In this document: piece by piece, positions 1-13,100 of the stretch
How the letters are laid out: the number at the start of each line of letters is the position of its first letter
How positions within the stretch are numbered: position 1 is the first letter of the stretch
Source of the DNA: Gavia stellata
Taxonomy: Eukaryota > Chordata > Aves > Gaviiformes > Gaviidae
Reading direction: 5' to 3'
Length of the DNA: 64,000 bases
Assembly (NCBI RefSeq): GCF_030936135.1
Contig: NC_082604.1
Span: forward strand, 8,315,001-8,379,000
The notes under the pieces: model-generated
What the model saw: only the letters and a program-made list of their open reading frames with translations
The model's database searches: none
Told to the model about the DNA's origin: nothing
Translations under genes and position numbers: made by a program

Positions 1-2731
1 TCATAAGTTTCACAATTCACCTTCCTTCTCAACATCATCTTGTTTTTCCTATGTTACCTGAGACCAATACTCCTGCACAGTGTCCATATTCCTATAACAC
101 ACCCTCACAGGTCAGTACTCCTGCCTTAACTTAGATCAGTGGCTTAAAGAGCCTTAAGAAGGCGGCAGTTTGAAGGAAATGTTAATCATATTTTTTTCCC
201 AACAAAGATACTACTTTGGTATTGTATAAATAAGCACATATTTATTTTGAGTATCACAACCCTGAATGGTTCTTAAGTAGCATATTCTAAATGCAAATAG
301 AGGAACCAGCAAGAAAAATATTGAGGAAAACCTGGAGGTTTTCCAGATCTCAAAAGGTTAATCTCCCTTCACCTATTTGTCTGGTAAACTGTGCTGCTTC
401 AGAGGCAAGTAATTAGAATTTTCACACTTCATATGAATCTGTCATTATCTACTTTGAACACCGAACATATGTTCTGTTAATATAATACCCTTACATTTTG
501 CAAAATGATTATTCATTTTAACTGGTTAAGCAGTAATAATACTCTCTTCAAGGACTTGAAGAAAAGAAATAGGGTTTCTTTTTAGCTTTCTTCTTCACTG
601 ATGACTAATTCTTATATATCCTATATGTTTTATATCCCCTTACACCCTTGCTTTTAGATACTTTACCAAAAACAGTTATGCAAATAAATTCTTACTTAAA
701 ACTATTATACTCAGGCTAACAAGGCTGAAAGTGGATCATGCAGAGCCATATTGCTGTGGTTTATAAATACTATGATTCATTATGATCCTGGGTACAGCTG
801 TTATAAAATGATGACTTTTTGCACCAAAGTTTAAAGCTACACAGAATGGCAGAGAAAAACAAGCAAACCTAGCAAACTTTCTGTGAAGTACTATCATGCT
901 ATCTTTATCCTGGAATCCAAAAGGCTTCTGTAAATCTAAGTCAATGTGATTTTTTGGGTACTTAAATAACTTCTTAATTATAATGTCAAGCTCCTGGTAT
1001 CTTTGGAAGTGCTTAAAATGAGAGATATATACTGTGAGAAATGAACAGCTATTACATACATAAAAAGCTACTTGCTTAAATGTCACATTTCGGCCCAGCT
1101 TTGCAATGAGTTACGCAACCTTAGGAAAGCTGTTTAACCACTTGTTTCAAACCTCCATCTGTAAAATGAAAGTAATATTTATTATTGAAGATGATCATGA
1201 CCTGACCAGCAAATGTTTACAGAAGCTTTTCCGGTCATCATATTGACAGAATAATGCCAAGGTAATCTTCTAAATAAAAAAAAGGACCCTGCAAATTCAG
1301 ATTGCAAGTAAATTCAACAACATTTAACAAAGTAAAAATTAGACTCTGCTGTCCTATAGAGTGCTTTGGCTAGCTTGCTTTTGTAAGCATGTTAGCTTGT
1401 CTTCATCATACTGCACAGATACAACCTGGAGTCAAACAAACTCAAAGGCAGACCAGGGAGAAAGTCCATCTGAAGTAATACTGTATGTAATCCTGTTACA
1501 AGAAATTATTATTTGTCCATTTCTGTTTCTTCTCTTCTCATTGGGCTTTATACTGAATTATCTTATTTGTTATGACTCTCTTGTGTTAATGTCCTTTCTT
1601 ATCATCTGCAGGTCTATGAAATTTCTCAGAACTGTAGACATGTTAATGCAGAATTCAGAATATGAAACAGAGAACAAAAATATAGACAAGGCAGTAAAAT
1701 AACCCTTATTGTTCCAGACTATCTATATACAATGAAGATAAAGAAATATGAAAAGAGGCCGTGAATTTGGGAAGTTGTTAAGTAGCGCACTGCAGTAATA
1801 GCTCTTTTTTGGTAAAAGGGAAGATTTGCCTCCTTGTTTTTGAGGACAAATGATATTTCCTAAACAGCAGCACAACTTCTCTAACAGTTCAAGCAATAGC
1901 ACTACCCATGGAATGATCCCATAATAATGGGATTCCCTTTTTGCTCTTCTAATTGAAGTCAGTTTATCACATTTAGTAAAGATTACCAAAAATGTATAGC
2001 ATACATTTTTCAGAATGCCACAAAGAGGATAGATGTTTCTAATAACAGTTGGGTCAAAAAATAATAAGCCTTTGACCATAATCAATCTATAGACCCAGCT
2101 TTGCCTGTACTAGAAAGAGTGAAAATGGTGTGATAAATCAAAATGGAAATAGAGAATTGAGCAGAAAATCTGACCCTTCTCCTTCCCCCCATTCAGTCTT
2201 TATGTGCCTCAGTGTCAAACCCATTGTGGCCAAATGGATTTTCCATAGATATTTAAATGAACAAGAGCAGATCACACATACACTTTTCAGTCAGAAACAC
2301 TGCTGCTGACCCCTACTCCACTTTTTGGTACAATTTTCTTATGGCTTTACAGACAGAAAATCCTTTAGTGTGTAATCTGAAAGTGCTGTTTACATGCTGA
2401 TGCAGTTCACTTGCCAGACAATCTAGAAAAATTAATGCAGGGAAGAAAATTAAGAACAAAATTAAGAACATGATACCAAAGACTTAAACAATTTAGCATA
2501 CAAAGAACAGACCCCTTTGTGCAAACTTTGTACAGATAAGTTAAGAAGATACTGCGTCACATAAACTGAAATATGCATTAGTTTTCCTGGAAACAGGCTG
2601 GCTGTGATGACTGGCTGTATTGGGTTATGTTGATGTTGTTTACCTTGAGATAAATAGTATACTGAGATATAGCACCTTGGAGGAGTTTCTGGGTCTCCTG
2701 ATAATGACTGATAGACCACCTTGAGACTTGG
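1..2731. other. Non-coding AT-rich DNA left of the LTR
   Basis: No recognisable exon on either strand. The open frames at 736-1086 and 1723-2085 (minus) and 1361-1702 (plus) lack any known motif. The MIR-like relic at 1094-1190 is the only recognised element. Confidence 0.6.
1094..1190 (+). repeat. MIR/CORE-SINE-like relic
   Basis: The order of elements matches the 3' part of MIR: a TGAGTTACGCAACCTTAGG segment, then GTTTAACCACTTG, then a CCTCCATCTGTAAAATG motif followed by AAAGTAATATTTATTA. The core resembles the family's ACCTTGGGCAAG / CATCTGTAAAATGGG blocks. It is heavily diverged, as expected for an amniote-age insertion. Confidence 0.6.
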
Positions 2732-3127
2732 TGTTGTTTACATACTGAACAGCAAAGTCAGTAAAATGCCCCAAATGGGTGTCCTAAGGCTGACCTACCT
2801 CATTATAATGTTAAAAACCACACCTCCTAGCTAGAAAAGCCTCCAACCCAAATAAGCCCCCTACTCTCTGGGCATACGTAGTGAATTAAAAGAGAATCGT
2901 ATCTTTAAGATGAAGTAAGAAAGATACTAACCAATAGTTAGCTAAGGGGTGGGACTAGTAGGCGTAACTAACTTTGTTAATTGTTTAAATACCTGTCATG
3001 ATTTCAACTGGGTGTGCATGCTAGGAGGAAAAATCACCCATGCACCCAGTGCTGAAATAAACCACTGTCGGCTTTCTAAACTATCCTTTGTTTTGGAGAG
3101 TTTTCTGGGTTATGATTTTCGGTAACA
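2732..3127 (+). mobile_element. Solo long terminal repeat of an endogenous retrovirus
   Basis: A 396-bp unit starts TGTTGTTTAC and ends GGTAACA, so it has TG...CA termini. In plus orientation it holds a CCAAT box (2931-2935), a G-rich GGGGTGGG block (2945-2952), an AT-rich TATA-like segment near 2985-2991, a stem-loop with CTGGGTG and CACCCAG arms (3008-3049) and an AATAAA signal (3056-3061) about 65 bp from the end. This is U3-R-U5 order. No primer-binding site, gag, pol or env follows, so it is a solo LTR. No clear target-site duplication is visible, suggesting age or slightly wrong ends. The family is unassigned. Confidence 0.72.
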
Positions 3128-5570
3128 AATGTAGATCAGTTTCCATGCAAGACTAACAAGGAGCACTTGATTTTTAAAAAAGCTAAAGGGTTCTTCCCCT
3201 CTAGTTTTTCTTATTCCTCGTGCACTAAAACTGACTGTTTAACATGAAAACCCAATTAGCAAAAAGGAATGGCTCACTGGAGATCAGAACTCAGGTGCTT
3301 CCATCCTCTGGTAAACAGGATATTCAGTATAATAAAAAGGAAGGAAAAGGGTTTCACTTTCTCACTATCTCAATGCAGTTAAGTAGCAGTACAGCTAGTA
3401 AAAGAGAGATTCTATTCCCTACAGTTTGAGGTTAGGCCAGAAAAAGAGCTTTGTGAAAAGTGGAGAGTGTCAAACATCTCCAGTAGCTAAATTCAGAGTT
3501 TGCCTTGTTATTTGCTGCTTAATATTATTGTTGTGGCATACTGAAAAATGTCTTCCCTATGGTACCTTACAGAATATATCACCTAGTCTTACTGCAATCA
3601 AATGAGCTTTCAGACCTCTACCAAGGTCTTCCAGATTATTAGAGGAAACAAAATGGGTTATAGGCATTTTAATTCAGTCTTAAGTCTTTTACAGCTTTCT
3701 ATCTGCCATCTGTTAACCATACCAGAGATCTTAAATGCTGCTATAGATTCAAGGTAACTTTCTACTGCACCCAGATGTCTCCTTTGAAAAGATGTTACCA
3801 ATTAAGTTGCTACCAGTTCTATTTTAACACCTTGCAGACTACAGACTTTTTCACATTAGTTACTAATACATCATTACTGTCCACATCGAGATGTGTGTGG
3901 GTGCGTTTATTTCTATGCATACAAGTACACAATATAGCCAATGTATGACTATGTCTGTTGAAAAATATTGTACTGATCCACAGTCAAAATTCGGCATGAT
4001 TGAAACCTTCGTTATGCTCTTTTAGCTCATGTGCCTGGGAGCCATCTTGTCACTTTTTCAATATTAAACACAATAACAGGTTAATCTTTAACCTGGCTGT
4101 GATTAAAACTTACAGCTGCAACACATTTTGATAAACAGAAGAACTTCACATTTCTTCACTCTCAGTTTAAGATCCCCCACATGTCTCTAGGGGGGAAAAA
4201 TCATTTTAGCTGAGACGAAAATTAAATGAGGTTGTCAACCTCTTTTGCACTTCTCTAAGTAACAAAACAAAGAAGTATCCCTTTGAAGAAAAAAAAAAAG
4301 AACAATATTGAATGCGAAAATGGTTTTCAACTGGATGGTGAGAAGAATTTAACAAGTGTCACTTTAGCTTTTTCAGACTTTCACAAGCAGAAAGCATCTT
4401 GCTGACTGAAATTAATCTAATTCTTTCAGATAGCTGCTAGAGTCACCAGACTCCCCTAGCATTAGCACACACACAAAAAATCTCATGTAAAAGCCAACAC
4501 AGTAGAGTTAACCTCCTTTCTACTGGTTCAGAACAAAACAACAATTGGCACTTTATCTGATAAAATGGCTATAAATAGATGTTCTTGTGAAAACTAACTC
4601 TGAGGCTATCCCGGGGAGAGGCTTCAACAGCGTATAGAAACAGTTGTACTTGCGGTCCCATTTCAGAACTATATGCACATTGCTGGCACCACCATCTCTC
4701 ACCTTCATGAACTCTATGCCACTTTGGATATAAAATTCAGTAAGGCTGCAGACTCACTCAGAACTGCAGATTTAAGCTAAATTTCAGTTACAAACATACC
4801 TTCTTTTAATAACATCTACCAACAATGATTTTAATTTCTGCAGTTGTTAGCCAGTTCACACTTAATACTCTTTCTAGACAACAAGCTTTTCTAGGTTAGG
4901 ATGACAACCTGACTAATGGCAGAGACAGGTCTGCCTGTGCTTCTTGTATTGCAAGAACCTTTGCATAGCCGTTTGCATGACCACGTCTGCAAAACATAGT
5001 CGTATCTTGGGCTGATAAGACAATTAATTTTCCTCGCCACTGAGTACACCTACACTATGCAACCAGAAACGTACTAGTGAAATTAGTGGTGCTCCCACAC
5101 TAATGTCTGCTGCTTCCACAACTGATCAGGTGCCCTTTTACATGCTGTGCCTCTTATCTTGCACAGCCTGGGCACTGCCAGGTGAGGCAGCTCTTCACTG
5201 TACTCCCATGAACACAGCAGATGTGTTTGCTATTGTTTCATGTTTTCCTGAGACTGTGGCTAACAAGAAAGGGCTGTAGGCTCCCACTAATATTAATACT
5301 GCTACTAATGCATTACAAAGTTTATTTTTGCATCTTCAGAATTAAACAAACTGACATCTGAGACAATTTCTAATTTATCTCTTCTCAAAACCTACTGTCC
5401 CTGAAATCCTGGGCCTTCCTCAACAGACAATCATGCTTCATTGGGCAGAATATCTATTCCTACTAATCAACATTTTCAAACAACAGGGTCAAAGCAGTTT
5501 TATGGTCCTTCATTTTCTCATTACACTGAATTAAAAGAATAGCGCCGGTATGTTTCCAATGTCCTTCTAT

Positions 5571-5583
5571 TGCCATCTAGTGC
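5571..5583 (-). promoter_or_regulatory. CTCF-like motif
   Basis: On the minus strand the sequence is GCACTAGATGGCA, which fits the CTCF core CCASYAGRKGGC at all but one position. Prediction from a short motif only. Confidence 0.35.
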
Positions 5584-5816
5584 TCGTATCATGTAACCGC
5601 ACGTAGATATATTTAAACCTGTCGTTCTCAAGCCAGGCTTCTAAGTGTCTGTAGGTCCATGGACTATTTCTAGGAGGAGTGCAAAATGTAACTATAAACC
5701 ACATTCACTCTCAGCAGACTTAAGTTTTCAATTCAGTGGTCCATTCCTCTGGGAAAATTTTACAGGCCAAAGCATCAAAGAACACTGATAATCACTATAT
5801 ACATAGCCATATGCAA

Positions 5817-5878
5817 ATATATAGTGACATACATACACACACATAGTGTGTGTATATGTGTAGTAAGTCACTATATAT
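5817..5878. repeat. CA/TG and TA repeat forming a long hairpin
   Basis: ATATATAGTGAC (5817-5828) and its exact reverse complement (5867-5878) flank alternating CA and TG runs that also pair with each other, with a few mismatches. The whole 62-bp unit can fold into one stem. Confidence 0.8.
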
Positions 5879-8806
5879 CTAAAATTCACCTGCAGCCTCT
5901 AGATAAAAAGCAAGAATGAGGCTTCCATGCAAGCAGAAAACAAGGTGTAACACAAACTATTTCTCCCCCCCCATATTCCAATAACATTAATCCAGGTACA
6001 AAAATCATTAAATTGTCTTAAATACAATGAGATATTTTGGCATGCATTTCAGATATCTTCTGAGTTCTAAATATATGAAGTCCATATTTTTTTAAGGTCT
6101 TTCTACTACTGTGAAAACATAACATAAAATTCAAAAAGACACCTATGATTCTGATACAAACTGTTGATTTATGAAGCTAGAGCATTAAGAAAGTTGGTTT
6201 GTATTGGGAGCGCTGGGATCTACTTAGCAATTCTGTCATGTTGTATTTCTCAAGTTTAATGTTTTAGGGACGGCTCCAAAACCTGAGGTATTTAATGAAT
6301 GTTTCAACTTTAAAAACCTATGGATTAGTGCAGATTATGTTCGATAAAATGTATGCTCATATAATTATGTTGCATTCCAAATTTCAAACAGTTTTTCCTC
6401 TGGCATTCAATCAATGCTTCACCTGTCATTAGGAAACATGCTAGAATAAGGATCAGAAAATATTTTATCGCATTATGTTATTATTATATCTCTGACCTTT
6501 TTCCTTGTTAGGAGGAATGGAAGGGACAACAGCGGTCTGTAAATCATGTCTCTGTCAACTACCACATGATAGGATTCTGCCCATGCAGAAACCCAGCTCT
6601 GTCTGTGAACTCTCCCTTTGTATGTGTTTGTTTGCAAATGCAGTCTGACTTGAGAATACTTAACCTATCTCTGCTCTTCCTGGCATCCAAGCTGTCTGTC
6701 TTTGGTAAGCAGTTCGTTTTAGTGTTCCAACACCCTCTCCACTTACTTTCAATGTCCTTATTTGGATAAATAACAAGACTTTCCAGAAAAAGAACATTCC
6801 TTCATTTTCGCCTCTTTCCCAAGAGATAACATTTCACTTAGAAAAAACAAATATTCCGAAACATTATGTTTTCATGTTACGGTTCAGTTTTGGTTTGGTC
6901 TAAAACAATACAAGTTGCTTTAACATGTTTTTTACAACCTTTTTTTGCATGCTTAATGCATCTGAAGTTTTTCCCCAGCTCTGCTTTAGAGTAAAAACTA
7001 CATTTATTCTAAAGCAATAGCTATCACAGTAAAGGTCACAATAGCAATTGATCTACCACTAGTGTCTCTGGTAAATTTGAATTTCACTGCTCCCATTAAA
7101 TTCCACACTTAAGTCACTGTACAGACTTTTCCCCATGATTCAGATGGTTTCTATAGCATCTCTCCTGCCTCCAGTTCTCAGACCATTGTATTACATTTCT
7201 TTCTAGCCCTTGTTTATTTTGTTGGAATTCTTTTAAGGACCCTTAGGACATCAGTCAGTTTGTTTCATCCTTTTACTCCAGAGCCAAAATCTTGCCACAT
7301 ATGAAAAATGGTTCTCTAAAACTTTAGAGCTTGTTTCAACTTTAAAAGATATTAATTCACTGAGGAATTCTACTGAGGCTGCCCTAGCTATTAGCCAGTT
7401 CTCTATTTATGAGCCTTTTATTTCTTCAGAACATGCTATACTTTACTTTATTAATCAAACAGATTACTTCTGGACAGATCCAAAATTCTCATCGGAATTA
7501 TTGAAAATGTTTCCTAGACTCCAGTGGGTTTTAGATCAAATTCTTGATAATTATTGTTACACATGTTTGGTATCCAGAGACTGAAATTTAAAATTCTGCT
7601 ACATATTAAACATTATAGATTCAAAAGACATCAGGCAAGCTAAATGCTGCTCCACCCTTCTTCCAGCTAAACCTCAAATTTAATTCTGTCATTTTCCCAA
7701 AGGAGATAACTGTATGTCACGTTTGCTATACCACGTCTAAGACATTTTTCTTACAGCAGTCACCAGTATGAACTTTATATATTAGCAATTCATGGAGAGA
7801 TTTTACATCTAGAACTTTTATTGAGATGAGGACTCTGAGTACTCTGCAACTTCAAGAATCACTCACACAATCTACTGGTCCTATCAGCAGAAAGTTGGCT
7901 GCTTTCCTGACTAGCTAAAACATGATAACATGATAAACAGCTTTCACCCACATCAGTGAGGCTGTTTTAACCCCTGGGCTAGAGGGAACACAACGGCAAG
8001 TCTTTCTCAGCAGTCTCTGCTGCAACTCTTCTACCCTGCATGAAATGCTTTGTTGGAACATGTATGAAATGCTCATTGAGGCAGTGGAGAGAGGCCAATT
8101 ATCCCTTTGTGCAGTCCTAACACAAACACATGAGCTATAATGAAAGCACCATCCTCTTTCTACAGCTAGTGCTGCCCATTTTCATCCCACCAAAACTTAA
8201 GCTTTCTCCTGTATCACACAAGTTAGGGGGACTAATCATCTGAGGTTTGCTATTGCCAAAGAAGCCAGGCTACCCTAGAGGCTTGGTGTAAACATAGTCA
8301 CTCTGCTGAGTGCTGCATGACAGGTGAATTAATTTAGATTCAAGCCTAAACAGTAAAATAAATAAACTAGAAGAAAAAAATGGCTTTAACATTGTGACAA
8401 GATTAAGCATACTTAGGAAAAAAAAAAAATTCAGATTTTACTACAGCATCCTGCCTGCTGAATGAAGGTATTTCTCTCTTACATTCTGTATGAAATATAG
8501 CCATTTTACAAGCATCTAGGTCACAAGAAAATGTTTCTGCCCTATATCTTAGGTTGGAATGCAAAAATCAAAAATACAAGATGGTGAGAGATTATTCAAA
8601 ACATTTTGGAAGGATCCTAGAGTGAACTTAACTACTGAGAGTGCCAAGGAAATCGTGTTACTCTACTAGTCCCATGAACCAACACTGTGATTTGTACAGT
8701 CAATGTCATTTCTCCTTTTGAGACTATTCATTTATTTTACAGTGAAGTCCTGAGACATTTTTTTTTTGCGCTGTTTTTTATATTTTCAGCCAAAGTTTTA
8801 AAACCT

Positions 8807-8822
8807 CACACTAGATGGTGCT
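8807..8822 (+). promoter_or_regulatory. CTCF-like motif
   Basis: CACACTAGATGGTGCT on the plus strand resembles the CTCF core with T in place of the last C of GGC. It faces the motif at 5571 and that at 19631 in alternating orientation. Confidence 0.3.
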
Positions 8823-10020
8823 TTCTGATGAGAAAACCCTAGGCCCCTTTTTCTTTAAAACATTCTCCTGTTGCAACACTGGAACAAAATAAAATGAGCA
8901 TTGCAATTATGGCAGGCTTTGAAGAACCATGCCCTCAGATTCCCAACACTTGCTTTATTTCCGAGGAAAGCAAACTTATTACAGAATCTTTAAAGTGTAA
9001 ACTGCAGAATAAATTTAAGTTCCCTAATGCTTACTTTTTCATTGTATGAAACTCCAGTGTTACAAAGTTAATACATTTTGTGCATATTAAACACATCAAA
9101 ATAGTGATTGTAGTCATACATAGCCTGCATAAGATATTTTATTTCTACAGATATAGATACTTAAGGTTTTTATTTAACTAAGTACAGAAATTCCATTTAT
9201 ATATAAAGTACTCAATATTAATAAATAAAAATAATCTTTATTCATGGCAAGTGACAGTAAATTCTGATACAGCATAAGAAATAAGAGGGGAAAATGCTAG
9301 TCTTATAAATTAAAAGCAGGGGTAAACAGTCTGCTGGAAACGCTGAGATAAAATAATGAACATTTTTTTTCTCATCTATGTTAAAATGAGGTTAGCTGTA
9401 GTTTGCCTGGACCAGTGGCCCTTGATCTGTGGATATGTTCTTTTTTGACATTTTGATTTGGTCAAAAGGAAATCACACTGTAGGAAAGACACTGTGGTCA
9501 AGGTTAACAATACAATGCTTGAAAAGAGCTTACTTCTTAACCTCTTATGCATTCCTAATAAGTCTATAAGCCTCATATGTGTGTCATTTTTAACAAATTG
9601 TCTCCCAATAGTGGCTAAGTATATTCACTCAGTATGGAAAATAACTTAGTACTTAAATAAATATGATGACCAACTATGACTTTAATGAATCGGTGCTGTA
9701 AGTTCCCAGACTGATGAGTTGGACATAGAATGAACATGAACTGATTACATCAAACTGAAGAACAAGCTGAGCTCTGTATAATAGCTAAACCTACAAGGAA
9801 GACAATCACTAACAATTAGAGATGTGTTATCTTCACAACCAGCGCATGTATGCACTTGGGGACATACTGTGGGTGACCTTCCCACTAAAAGCATTAAACT
9901 CTGCTCTCTGCAGGAACTAAGACACTGCTGAAAGTTTTGATTCCCACAGAATGCCTCATTCCCTCCATAGTTACAAATCTATTTAACAGGGATTAATTGT
10001 GACTGGAGTGAACCCACAGA

Positions 10021-10110
10021 AGGCCTGATTCTGTCACCCTTGCTGAGGTGGAGTACTCTGACGTACCAGCCCCACTCCTTCACGGGATTGCCTGCACAGG
10101 TAGGCACTGT
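10021..10110 (+). repeat. Ancient sauropsid palindromic (MITE-like) repeat, relic
   Basis: The segment starts GGCCTGATTCTGTCACCC and continues through GGAGTACTCTGACGTACC to a CCCACTCC block. I recognise this as one arm of the GGCCTGATTCTG-type foldback repeats common in turtle, crocodile and bird DNA. The second arm is degraded. The family name is not certain. Confidence 0.5.
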
Positions 10111-13100
10111 ACAAAAAAGGATGTCAGAACTGAACTGTGAAGTAGTGGGAAGGAAATCTCATTCTCAAGACTCAAAAGGGCATTTTGCTGATTAATTATA
10201 TCATATTAGTTAATTATATTCTTGAGTTACACCTTGAAATCATATAGACTAATGCTCATGAGGCAAAATACCTCCAGGGAGCTTTGGGGGTGAAACGCTT
10301 GCTGCTTTGGAAGATGGCATATTACACCCATGTAGTCTCTTCTTACACCTTTGTGGTCTCTTCTCCAGAGATCACAAGGACTCTGCCTCCCATTCCCCAT
10401 ATGGGAAAAATGCCTTCCACTTTCCAAAGAATCGCAGAAAAAGAAAACGAGTTTTTAATCACCAAACTCAAAGTTTGGGCAATGGAAATTGCCCAGGGGA
10501 GTTTTCTGTAAGAAAAAGCTGCAGAAAAGGAGCATTGCTAGAGTACAATACTACGAAATTTCACTGCAGTTTCTGCAAAACTGACGTTTTCTTACAGTGA
10601 AGTTTTGATTTTGTTAAAAGTTCTATTTCATTTTGTTTTTTCCTTGATGAGAAGACAGTGATTCTCTTCGGATCCCATGAACCTGTTCTGAAAAATTTTT
10701 ACTTGTTGCATTCAATCTGAAGTTCACTACAGGTCATTTCAACAATAGCCAATATTCACCAAAGGTGCCAGAATATATCTGGTTTCCACTCTGCCCACAG
10801 TCAGAGCTTCCTGACTAGACTACATGTCCCAGGATTCATCAGAGACTTCATTTTCCAGATGAGCTCCAGACAGTATCCCTGCTGTGCCATCCTGTGACCC
10901 TACCCACAAAAGTACATGCAGATATGAAATATTCAAAATAACACTGCAGTGGCCCTTATCAACACCGTATGATGTCAAACACAGCTGTTACAAAATGTTT
11001 TTGTGATGCTGAGAATCCCTCCAAGGTCTCATTATTCATACAAAATTTAAAAAATATGTGTTGATTTTAGCAAGCTACTGATTACTTATTTTAATCATAA
11101 ATTGACTGAGGATAAATGTTAAAATACCCTTTGAGACCAAAATTCTTCAGTTAGACCACCAAAAAACTAATGTAACAAAAAGAAAGTAGTAAAGTCACAC
11201 AGAACATGCAACCCTATTTAATCTGATTTGACCTCTTTTCACCTATAGAGACAGAAGTAGAAAGACAAAATCATGGCAGTATCCCAGATACAGAACCATT
11301 GCACAAAAAAGTTTTTGCCATTCTCTGATGTTTTAATATTTTATCTGATAGCATTAAAATTGAGCATGGAAAAATTAGACAGAACTTTATCTATCCATGA
11401 ATGTAAAGTAATTGGATACAGAATACTTGAGAACCTCTGAAAAAGTGGGGCTTTCCCAGAAGCACATTCTGGAAAGGAAAGGGAAAAGGTGTGGACAGAT
11501 ACCTGATTCTGACTTCATTTATATTGGTACAAATGTGAAGTGGCAACATATCAAGTAAATAATGCAGGGATTTGAGAGCAAAGTGTGAAATGTGTAATTT
11601 ACAGCAGCTTCTGAATAAAACTGTGCAGCCCTATACCTAGCCAACTCGAAGACAGAAGAAAATAACATTGCATAGAAATAATTCAGCTTTATCCTTCCAT
11701 CTTAGGTCACATAAATCAAACAAGCCAGAGAAACATCATGGATGTTATGATCTAGAATTATAAATAAATATAAATCTTGGTAAGTAATAACTCCTTTAAG
11801 CATCAGTGAATGGGAAAGGTCACTTCACTTTACCAAACATCCACATGAACAAGTACCATATAACAGTGATTCTCAGTGACTCAGGTGAAACAATAGAGTA
11901 GCTTCTGAAATAAAAATTCAGCTGTGACTGAGTTTGGGTATACACTTGACCTGTAAAGACTGTAATAAAACTTTAGGGTTGGGAAAAACACTTGAACTAG
12001 CCGTGTTTTCTGATTTTCTTTTTCCAATTTCATGTGTTATGCAGATAACTCATCTCATCCCTTTCGCTGTCCAGTACTCTTTCCCCATTTGGCTGGCAGG
12101 CTGCTTAACTGAGGTAAGAGAGGTACAAGATGCCAGAGCCATGACCTTGCCAGTGACAATGGCACGTATGGAGGGATTAAAGTAAGAGTATAGTTAACTC
12201 TTTACCACTTATCTCACAAGTCTGTCTTAACGTATCATCTCCGAACCTCCTCACATTCTTCAGCTTGTGCACAATGGAACTGACAAAGCGACAAAGAATG
12301 TAGCAAAATTATTTTTCTTCAAAAGGTTTTTGTTTGGTTCCTTTGCTTTTCATGAGGACAGAACTGCAGGCCTCCAAGGAGTTAATACAGACCATTCCTG
12401 CTCTTCTTGCTAGCTAAGCTCTTCTTGACACGGTTGTCAGCATTAAAATACTGTTGTTTAAATGTTTTTCTTACTTCCATATGGAATACATAAAAAGTCC
12501 AACCAGCCAACAGAGTCATGGTCTCATTCACCCTTCAGAGTAACTGTAGCTTTAGACATCTGTTAAAAATCTGGGTGGAAGCAGAAACATTAAAGAAATA
12601 GTTTCTAAGACTGAGTGCCCGTCCAGGAGAGGTGGAGATACCACTGAGCAAAGAAAGGCAAGTCAGTGGCTTTACGGCACTATCACTTCTACCCCGCTAT
12701 AAACCTAAAAAGCTACTTTGGAAACATCCTAAATGGGGGCTCTGTTGGTTGGCAGGGGGGCAAAAATGTAGATTGATTTGATAAGTCCCTTTTCAACAAT
12801 CCACAGGATTGATAGATTTCATGCAGTCCCCATGAGATTCCGGGACACACTCCTTTCATCCCTTCTGCTTCCCAGCTACATGCTTAGCCCAGCTGCCTGG
12901 CAACGTGAATTGTGGTGGAAATCTTTAGGAAATCTTTATATTATAATGTCAAAGGAGTTAGACAATTTCTCCATCCCTCCTTATTTAATTATTTCTATCT
13001 CCAAACATCATTAGTTTTTAATAATGATCACGTAAATCTGCAGTTCACACTTCTATCTCTTCCTTCTCAATGGCTCACTGCAACCTTTTGCTACAGAGCA

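Larger units (their letters stand above)
3128..10020. other. Non-coding AT-rich DNA
   Basis: Contains the hairpin microsatellite at 5.8 kb and two CTCF-like motifs. No coding exon, RNA gene or further transposon was recognised. Confidence 0.6.

Noticed and set aside
3128..3400. Internal retroviral sequence after the LTR
   Set aside because: No primer-binding site or gag/pol-like frame follows; the element is a solo LTR.
10227..10600. Overlapping open frames on both strands
   Set aside because: They are mutually overlapping shadows with no motif, and no splice or retroelement context.
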